A DNA stretch of 6,260 bases from NCBI GenBank assembly GCA_012031955.1, contig JAAURZ010000150.1:1-6260 (forward strand), in the 5' to 3' direction. Below the pieces are notes generated by a model. The model searched no databases. It had not been told where the DNA came from and was given only the letters and a program-made list of their open reading frames with translations. Positions 1-5,030 of the stretch are shown here, one piece after another (position 1 is the stretch's first letter; the number at the start of each line of letters is the position of its first letter). Made by a program: the position numbers and the translations under genes. The DNA comes from Bacteroidia bacterium. Its GTDB lineage: Bacteria > Bacteroidota > Bacteroidia > Cytophagales > Cyclobacteriaceae.

Positions 1-114
1 GAAATTGGATTGCTCAGCGCCCGTAATGGGCTACGGTTATTTTTACAACGGATTCACACCTTGTCGTTTTGGGAAGTCGACAGCCTCAAGTCAGGGTTTT
101 TGTAGCGCGGTTAA
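1..114. other. Upstream region of crtD, no gene supported
   Basis: I see no convincing gene here. Two plus frames are open from the window edge: one stops at TAG 103-105, the other at a TGA (116-118) that overlaps the crtD start as ATGA. Neither short peptide looks like a known protein end. A GCCC/GGGC stem with a 5-nt loop at about 22-34 and a TGTCG/CGACA inverted repeat (62-66 and 78-82) are short enough to be chance. A TTTG at 68-71 and a TTTTTG ending at 102 loosely recall the Bacteroidota -33/-7 promoter elements, but the -7 TA is missing, so I do not call a promoter. Confidence 0.4.
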
Positions 115-1569
115 ATGAAAAAGTGTGCAGTAATAGGTTCGGGAATCGCCGGACTGGCGGCGGCTATTCGGCTTAGTGCCCGTGGCTATTCCGTGGATCT
201 CTTCGAAGCCAACGACTACCCCGGCGGAAAGCTGAGGCAGCACGCGGTAGATGGCTTCCGTTTCGACATGGGCCCCTCCGTGTTTACCATGCCACACCTC
301 ATCGACGAGTTGTTCACGCTTTGCGGCAAGAACCCCAGGGACTACTTCACTTACACTCGGCTGCAAACTTCGTTTCGTTTTTTCTTCGACGACGGCACCT
401 GCATACTTGCCTACGCCGACGCCGACAAGTTTGCCAAAGAGATTGCTGAAAAAAGTCAGGACGACGAGCAGCGTTTTCGCCGATACCTGAAAGACAGCGC
501 CGCTAAGTTCGACATCACCAACGGCGTATTCATCGAGAACTCACTGCATGTGATCAAGAACTATTTCACAAAGCGGGTGGTGTATGGACTTTTCAAGTTT
601 CACAAGATTGATGCGTTCAAGTCGATGCACCGCGGCAACGCGCAGTTCTTTAAAGATCCCAAGATTGTTCAATTGTTCGATCACTATGCGTCTTACGTGG
701 GGTCCAACCCGCTCGTGGCGCCGGCCACTTTGAATCTGATACCGCACCTGGTTATAGACATAGGCACGTACATGCCCGATAAAGGTATGTACTCGATCGT
801 GGAGGCGATGGTGAAACTGGCAAAAGAGGTGGGTGTGCGGTTTCATTTTGGCAAAAAGGTGGATGAGATAATGGTGACCGATCATGTAGCCACCGGACTC
901 AAGGTGGGCCACGAGGCAATCTCATTCGACCGCATCATCAGCAACATGGATGTGTACTTCACTTATACCAGGTTGCTCGCCAGGGAGAAACAGCCAAAGA
1001 GAATTCTACGGCAACCAAAGTCGAGCTCAATACTTGGGTTCTATTGGGGTGTAAAAGGAGAGCACGATCAACTAGGCGTGCACAACATGCTCTTTACTTC
1101 TGATGAAAAGAAAGAGTACCAAGCCGTTTTCGACCAGCACACGATCTCCGACGACCCGTCCGTCTATATTTGTATTACCAGTAAACATGTAAAAGGTGAT
1201 GCGCCGGCAGGCTGCGAAAACTGGTTTATCATCGTAACAGCCCCCAATGACACAGGCCAGAACTGGGACGAGTTGGTTGCACGTACGCGTGCAAATGTGT
1301 TGGCGAAAATCAGGAAGCGCCTGGGTATTGACCTGGATATTCAGAATGAACACGTGCTCACACCACCTGTCATCAAAGAAAAATATGCCAGCGCCTTTGG
1401 TGCGGTGTTCGGCAACAGCTCCAATAACAAGTTTGCGGCCTTCCTGCGCCACCCGAACTTCAGCAACCGTATCAAAGGTCTTTACTTCGTCGGTGGTAGC
1501 GTGCATCCGGGCGCCGGCATACCCATGTGCCTCAATTCCGCGAAGATCATGGACAAGGTGTTTGAGTAA
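115..1569 (+). CDS. crtD: CrtD-type carotenoid 3,4-desaturase (phytoene desaturase/CrtI superfamily)
   Basis: FAD-dependent carotenoid desaturase of 484 residues, a normal full length for the CrtI/CrtD superfamily. The N-terminus carries the dinucleotide-binding Rossmann motif GSGIAG (8-13), with the ribose-binding acidic residue E31 at the end of beta2 and the downstream PGGK (36-39). The C-terminal flavin signature VGGSVHPGAGIP lies at 459-470. I prefer CrtD over CrtI because the central segment (GSNPLVAPATLNLIPH, then GTYMPDKGMYS) and the C-terminal SSNNKFAAFLRHPNF resemble Bacteroidota CrtD proteins as I remember them. CrtD introduces the 3,4 double bond into acyclic carotenoid ends already carrying a 1-hydroxyl, a step toward myxol, saproxanthin or flexixanthin-like pigments, presumably at the membrane. 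The ATG has no Shine-Dalgarno, but the Rossmann fold begins at once, which fixes the start. It converges with the minus-strand gene 3 nt beyond its stop. A phytoene or lycopene desaturase role remains possible. The reading frame is intact, unlike several neighbours. Confidence 0.8.
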   Translation: MKKCAVIGSGIAGLAAAIRLSARGYSVDLFEANDYPGGKLRQHAVDGFRFDMGPSVFTMPHLIDELFTLCGKNPRDYFTYTRLQTSFRFFFDDGTCILAYADADKFAKEIAEKSQDDEQRFRRYLKDSAAKFDITNGVFIENSLHVIKNYFTKRVVYGLFKFHKIDAFKSMHRGNAQFFKDPKIVQLFDHYASYVGSNPLVAPATLNLIPHLVIDIGTYMPDKGMYSIVEAMVKLAKEVGVRFHFGKKVDEIMVTDHVATGLKVGHEAISFDRIISNMDVYFTYTRLLAREKQPKRILRQPKSSSILGFYWGVKGEHDQLGVHNMLFTSDEKKEYQAVFDQHTISDDPSVYICITSKHVKGDAPAGCENWFIIVTAPNDTGQNWDELVARTRANVLAKIRKRLGIDLDIQNEHVLTPPVIKEKYASAFGAVFGNSSNNKFAAFLRHPNFSNRIKGLYFVGGSVHPGAGIPMCLNSAKIMDKVFE

Positions 1570-1572
1570 CGC

Positions 1573-2425
1573 TTACTTGTCAGGTGGTATGCGATTGTGG
1601 GTTGTGGATTGATAGGCAGTGCCATCGTAGTACAGGAGGTCAGACCACATGAAGTCCGATTCAGGCTGGGCTTCGTACAGCAAAATCAATGGCTGGTTGT
1701 TGAAGGAAATATTCAGGACGAGGCCCGCCAGAATCGCCACGTTCGCGGCTTTGTAGAGAGAGGCCACATCTTCGTTCAATGTCCCGTAGATATGCGCTTC
1801 GCCGCCGGAGGAGACAAGTGTATAGATTTCGTTAGCCGCTCTTTGAAACAGTTTGATTTGAAACCCCCATTGATCCGTAGTGTCGGCGCCAACCTCGGCG
1901 ATGATGTAGTCCCTTAGTCGTTTGTTTCTTCCCGCCGGCAGCACCACCGGTGTTTCCGGATCGAGTGCAATGATGCGCTGATGAAAAACACTGGGTCCCG
2001 GCCGGCGGGTACCTCCAACGTAAAGGCAGCCACCATGCTTGCCGAGATCATGTCCTCGAAATAATCGACGCCTTCGAATCGCGCCCTTGTGATAAAGCGG
2101 CCCTGGTCATCAAACAAATTGATTTGGTCCAGGCCGCTCAGGTCGAGGTAAGTTTTTGCAAGGGCGCCGGGACGCGCATGCGTTTCACTTCGCTTTGGTC
2201 GTAAACTATCTCTTGGGCTGCCTGCCTCATTTTTTCCGCCGATTCTTCAGTGTACTCCTTCAAATAGAATAGCTCAACCGTTACTTCGTTGGTTTCTTTG
2301 TAGTACGTCACATAGTCGATCGCTATCTGGCCGGGCGCACCACTGTGGACGCCGGCAACAGAATCGCTTGAGCCGGCAATAACGCCGACGATCGGAAATA
2401 AAATAAGAAGAAGCTTTTGTCGCAT
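1573..2425 (-). CDS. Unrecognised secreted protein, two frameshifts as sequenced
   Basis: I do not recognise this protein. As written it falls into three overlapping reading frames (2425-2138, about 2180-1914, about 1989-1573). They join into one protein of about 284 residues if one base is restored at the T5 run 2153-2157 and one at the A5 run 1984-1988. The start is ATG at 2425, preferred over an in-frame TTG at 2452 because it places a basic residue and a hydrophobic core (LLLILFPIVGVIAG) at the very N-terminus, a Sec signal peptide with likely cleavage near SVA/G. No lipobox cysteine is visible. The mature part is acidic, rich in Tyr, Asp and Leu/Ile, with no obvious repeats or catalytic motif and no strong C-terminal anchor. 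A hydrophobic stretch (VAILAGLVLNISF) lies in the last third. It begins 33 nt after crtZ and is probably co-transcribed with it. Both shifts are one-base losses in homopolymers, so sequencing error is likelier than a pseudogene. Function unknown. Confidence 0.65.
1984..1988. other. Frameshift site in A5 run (one base missing)
   Basis: On the minus strand the codons GTG TTT TTC ATC lead to a stop about 24 codons later. With one extra T they read GTG TTT TTT CAT CAG CGC ATC and enter the long open frame that runs to the stop at 1573. The upstream frame carries ...FTLEVPAGRDPVF and the downstream frame carries HQRIIALDPETPVVLPAG, so the join is smooth. A homopolymer indel is the simplest cause. 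Confidence 0.75.
2153..2157. other. Frameshift site in T5 run (one base missing)
   Basis: On the minus strand TTG CAA AAA CTT ACC reaches TGA at 2140-2138. Restoring one A gives TTG CAA AAA ACT TAC CTC GAC CTG AGC, which reads LQKTYLDLS and continues as GLDQINLFDDQGRF in the next frame. This fuses the signal-peptide fragment to the downstream fragment. Confidence 0.75.
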
Positions 2426-2458
2426 ATGGCGGCAGGTTAGTGGGACCGCCAATGTTTA

Positions 2459-2944
2459 CTACTTACGCTGCCTGCGCAGTTGCTGTGAGAAAACCTTGGC
2501 TTCCTTAAAATACTTATAAGGAACGATCAGCATGCCAAAACACTCGGCGTTGTGCTTACCCAGGTGTTTGTGATGGGCCTTGTGGCCGCGGCGCAGCGCA
2601 ATGAGCCAGGGGTTTTCTATCCTGCTGAAGATTTTGAACCGCTGGTGTATCAGCCCGTCGTGCACCAGCACGTAGCAGATGCCGTACAACGTGACGCCTA
2701 TGCCTACATACAACTTATAGTCAAGCCCGTCCATTATACCGAACATGGTGAAGAGCCAGGCAGGGAAGGCAAACACCAGCGCGAAATAGTCGTTCTTCTC
2801 AAATTTCCTGTCATGAGGACGGTGGTGGTCTTCGTGCAGCCGCCACAGAAAGCCATGCATCACATACTTGTGCAGCAGCCAGGCGATTGCTTCCATGGCC
2901 CCGAAGGAGAGAAGTACCACTGTGAGGTACCACAAATAGATCAT
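2459..2944 (-). CDS. crtZ: Beta-carotene 3-hydroxylase CrtZ
   Basis: Membrane-bound non-haem di-iron hydroxylase of 161 residues, a typical length for bacterial CrtZ, adding 3-hydroxyl groups to beta-ionone rings (beta-carotene to zeaxanthin, or one ring of a monocyclic carotenoid). All four iron-binding histidine clusters of the fatty acid hydroxylase/CrtZ superfamily are present: H25-x4-H30, H37-xx-H40-H41, H95-x4-H100 and H121-xx-H124-H125. Hydrophobic segments at about 3-24, 54-72 and 78-95 fit a polytopic inner-membrane protein, with a basic C-terminal tail ending RRQRK. I chose ATG at 2944; an in-frame TTG at 2950 adds only two residues. It is the first gene after a 103-nt gap containing a hairpin, and the unrecognised secreted protein follows 33 nt downstream. 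With the nearby crtD-like gene it suggests a hydroxylated, ring-bearing carotenoid product. The frame is intact. Identification is firm; the exact substrate is inferred. Confidence 0.93.
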   Translation of the reverse strand: MIYLWYLTVVLLSFGAMEAIAWLLHKYVMHGFLWRLHEDHHRPHDRKFEKNDYFALVFAFPAWLFTMFGIMDGLDYKLYVGIGVTLYGICYVLVHDGLIHQRFKIFSRIENPWLIALRRGHKAHHKHLGKHNAECFGMLIVPYKYFKEAKVFSQQLRRQRK

Positions 2945-2999
2945 TACCAATTACGGAATTTGGGTTCTGGCAACAAAAAACTAAATAAAACACTTATTC

Positions 3000-3024
3000 G
3001 CCACCCTATGTTTATAGGGTAGGC
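3000..3024. repeat. Inverted repeat between the TPR gene and crtZ
   Basis: ACCCTAT (3003-3009) and ATAGGGT (3014-3020) form a perfect 7-bp stem with a 4-nt loop. It extends to 10 bp by GCC (3000-3002) pairing with GGC (3022-3024) around a bulged A3021. On the plus strand it is followed by AAC and then T7 (3028-3034), the look of an intrinsic terminator, but no plus-strand gene runs into it. On the minus strand it lies 23 nt after the TPR stop, has an A tract before it and only a loosely T-rich tail. It could be a weak terminator for the TPR gene, or an operator or leader structure for crtZ, whose start lies 55 nt further on. The repeat is clear; its role is not. Confidence 0.6.
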
Positions 3025-3047
3025 AACTTTTTTTCAAAAAAAGAGTT
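3025..3047. repeat. T7-C-A7 palindromic tract just after the TPR stop codon
   Basis: Seven T (3028-3034), one C, then seven A (3036-3042) sit immediately downstream of the TPR gene stop (3050-3048). The arms are self-complementary but the 1-nt loop means any stem would lose a few pairs. In minus-strand RNA it gives a U tract followed by an A tract. It may contribute to transcription termination after the TPR gene or act as a bent AT-rich element upstream of crtZ. I saw no clean Bacteroidota promoter (TTTG, about 20 nt, TAnnTTTG) in the gap; the nearest is TAGTTTTTTG on the minus strand at 2983-2974. Confidence 0.35.
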
Positions 3048-4243
3048 TTAACGGCAAAATTTCGACGTCATCGCCGCCGGCACGGCCATTCCGAGGCGGG
3101 CAGCCATAGTAAGATCGGTACAGGCTTCAGGTAGTTTGCCTAGGCGCTGGCGCACGATGGCGCGGTTGTAGTAGGCCTCGGCGTATTGGGGGCGGTAGGT
3201 AATGGCGACGGTGTAGTCGTCCTCGGCTTCGGCCGCCTTGCCCTGTTTTGACAGCACATTGCCACGGCTCATCCATGCCCGCTCGAAACGTTCGTTTACC
3301 GCTATCGCTTTGGAATAGTCGTCGTAGGCGGCCGGAAGGTTTTGCATCTTTTCATAAACGATACCCCGGCTCAGCCACAGTTCAGGGTCGTTCTTCACGA
3401 TTGCAAGCGCCTTTGTGTAGTCCGCCACGGCTCCGTCCAGGTTGCCTCGCTCAAGCCGGTAGTAGGCGCGCTCCTGGTAAGGATAGGGCAGCGACGGGTT
3501 GCGCTCGATGGCGGCCGTAAGATACTTTTCCGAATCTTCGGGCTGGCCCAGCTCACGCGCGAGCACGCCGAGGTTGTGTTCCGCCAGGGCGTGGTCCGGA
3601 TCGATCTCCAGGGCTTTTCTGAAATCGCTAGCGGCAAGCGCTGGTTGCTTCTGTTCCATGCGCGCGAGACCGCGGTGTACATAGTAATCCGCAGCTCTTG
3701 GATCGAGCGACAGCGCGGTGTCGAAATGTGCGACAGCGCGGTCGTATCGGCCCAACTTTGTTTCTATGAGACCCAGGTAATTGTAAATGTAATCCTTGGC
3801 GCCCTGGGTGGTCATGATCTGGTTCACGCCTTCCTCATACATTTTCCTGCGGTAAAAGATAGCGCTTGTTTCGCCCGCAGGTACACTGAGAAGGTGGCGG
3901 AAGTCCTCCCTGGCTTGTTCATACAAGCCCAGCTTGAAGCGTACATTTCCACGGCTAAAAAGGGCCTCGGCATGGTTGGGAACCCACTCGAGAAAGACGC
4001 TGTAGTCGACGAGGGCCTCATCGAGTTCGCCCTGTTGTTCATGACATGCGGCGCGGTAGTAGTAAGCTTCCTGGTAGCCCGGCGACTCGGCAATGCATAG
4101 GCTGAATTGCTTCAGTGCCTCGGCGTACGCGACCTGTTATACGCCTGTTCGCCCTGCTCAAAATACTGCTGCGCCGTGCGCTGCCGCTGACCAAAAGCAG
4201 TCAGGCATACAACTATCAATACAATAGTGCCGGCGAGTTTCAT
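3048..4243 (-). CDS. Exported TPR-repeat protein, one frameshift near its N-terminus as sequenced
   Basis: Tetratricopeptide-repeat protein of about 398 residues once one base is restored. The N-terminal fragment starts at ATG 4243 with a signal peptide (MKLAGTIVLIVVCLTAFGQ, cleavage likely before Q19), runs into the first TPR (AQQYFEQGEQAYN), then stops early. The next frame takes over between 4139 and about 4130 with AYAEALKQFSLCIAESPGY, the second half of the same repeat. About ten TPR units of 34 residues follow, with the usual A/G-Y and D-P consensus (for example RYDRAVAHFDTALSLDP and LDGAVADYTKALAI). A short non-TPR insert (YRRKMYEEGVNQIMTTQG) separates unit 3 from unit 4, and the protein ends in SKFCR. 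TPRs form a superhelix for protein binding; the signal peptide places it in the periplasm or outside the cytoplasm. The partner is unknown. It is divergent from the TetR-like gene and upstream of crtZ; co-transcription with crtZ is uncertain because of the hairpin between them. Ordinary ORF calling would wrongly begin it at 3926 and lose the signal peptide. Confidence 0.85.
4130..4138. other. Frameshift site in the TPR gene (one base missing)
   Basis: On the minus strand GAA CAG GCG TAT AAC AGG TCG leads to a stop. The downstream TPR frame has its own TAA at 4139-4137, so the shift must fall just after it. Adding one base within AACAGG (for example AAC AGG GTC GCG TAC GCC) joins EQAYN to AYAEALKQF in the correct TPR register. 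Confidence 0.75.
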
Positions 4244-4348
4244 GTCAGTGCATTATGGTGTCTCCACGCCATGATTGTCAATGGAAATTTAATAAAAATA
4301 AGCCTACCGGTGTGCAAACCGTTTGTCGGCAGCCGTTGTTACTAACGC
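4244..4348. promoter_or_regulatory. Divergent intergenic region between the TPR and TetR-like genes
   Basis: About 105 nt that must hold promoters for both divergent units if each is transcribed separately. It has an AT-rich core (about 4286-4302). On the minus strand a TTTG is followed 23 nt later by TAAATTTC, one base off the Bacteroidota -7 consensus TAnnTTTG, though the spacing is a few bases long. No comparable pair is clear on the plus strand. A CGGT/ACCG inverted repeat around the TGTGCAAACCG stretch is too short to call an operator. Neither flanking gene has a recognisable Shine-Dalgarno sequence. Confidence 0.3.
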
Positions 4349-5020
4349 ATGGAAACCACCAAAAAGTCGAAGAAGAAAGGCGCCGGGGCGCTGGACGAAA
4401 AAATAAAATCATCTTACCAGGAGTTTGTGCTGGTAAACGGACACCAGCCTGCGTCGGTGTACAAGTTCTGCCTTGACCTGGAAATCAAGGAGGATGAGTT
4501 CTACAATCACTTTGGATCTTTTGAGGCACTTGAACGCCAGATATGGAAAGCATACGTCGACGATACAGTGAAGCGCCTTCACGACGACGCGGCGTTCGCC
4601 TCTTTTTCGGCAAGAGAAAAGATACTGGCCTTCTACTATACGCTGCTGGAGGTTCTTAAGTCAAGCCGCAGCTTTATTCTGCTGCAGTTGCAGGGACAAC
4701 GCCGGCCTGAGTTTGTGCCCGACTTTCTCAAGGGTTTCAAGAGTTCATTTGAAGCGTTCGTGAGCACTGTGCTCAATGAAGGCAAAACTAAAAATGAAAT
4801 TGCCAAGCGGCCCATGCTGGACGACCGCTACCCTTCGTTGTTTTGGATTCATGCCAGCCTGTTGTTGTTTTTCTGGAAAGAAGACGAGAGCGCCGGCTTC
4901 GAGAAAACCGATGCGTTCGTCGAGAAGTCGGTGAACCTCGCGTTCGACCTCATCGGCAAGGGCGCCGTCGACAGCGCCATCGACTTTGCCAAGTTCATGT
5001 ATCAATCCAAGATGAAATAA
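4349..5020 (+). CDS. TetR-like protein of the Bacteroidota type, paired with an AarF kinase
   Basis: All-helical protein of 223 residues with the TetR layout: a Lys-rich N-terminal tail (5-10), a helix-turn-helix at about 34-55 (ASVYKFCLDLEIKEDEFYNHFG), then a long C-terminal ligand-type domain. The motif FYNHFGSFEALERQIW (51-66) matches the Y-x-HF-x-S-x-EAL signature after the recognition helix of TetR proteins. The recognition helix itself is acidic (KEDE at 47-50) where typical TetR members have small or basic residues, so DNA binding should not be assumed. The C-terminal half is rich in Phe/Leu helices (KILAFYYTLLEVL, HASLLLFFWKEDE) and looks like a lipophilic pocket or dimer interface. 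ATG 4349 is the only sensible start; there is no Shine-Dalgarno. The kinase gene follows after 10 nt, so the two are probably one operon and may act on the same lipid or quinone-related process. The frame is intact. Family placement is fairly sure, regulatory role less so. Confidence 0.8.
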   Translation: METTKKSKKKGAGALDEKIKSSYQEFVLVNGHQPASVYKFCLDLEIKEDEFYNHFGSFEALERQIWKAYVDDTVKRLHDDAAFASFSAREKILAFYYTLLEVLKSSRSFILLQLQGQRRPEFVPDFLKGFKSSFEAFVSTVLNEGKTKNEIAKRPMLDDRYPSLFWIHASLLLFFWKEDESAGFEKTDAFVEKSVNLAFDLIGKGAVDSAIDFAKFMYQSKMK

Positions 5021-5030
5021 GCCCCAGCGC

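Noticed and set aside
62..82. TGTCG/CGACA inverted repeat upstream of crtD as a possible operator
   Set aside because: Only 5 bp per arm with an 11-nt spacer, which is expected by chance in a sequence of this length.
1..118. Short open frame from the window edge ending in TGA that overlaps the crtD start as ATGA, suggesting a coupled upstream gene
   Set aside because: Only about 38 codons are visible and the peptide has no recognisable protein character; another frame is open almost as far. Not enough to call a partial gene.
541..1506. Long open frames on the minus strand inside crtD
   Set aside because: They lie antisense to a well-supported desaturase, have no family resemblance, and reflect the codon bias of the real gene.
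1973..2165. Programmed ribosomal frameshifting in the secreted-protein gene
   Set aside because: Two shifts in one gene, no slippery heptamer with a downstream stem that I can see, and similar one-base losses in two unrelated neighbours argue for sequence error.
3000..3047. Insertion-sequence end or attachment site
   Set aside because: There is no transposase, no target duplication and no matching partner repeat in the window; a single hairpin does not support a mobile element.
3342..4100. 252-codon plus-strand open frame across the TPR gene
   Set aside because: It is a shadow of the TPR frame; the minus strand shows about ten clear TPR units in the same interval.
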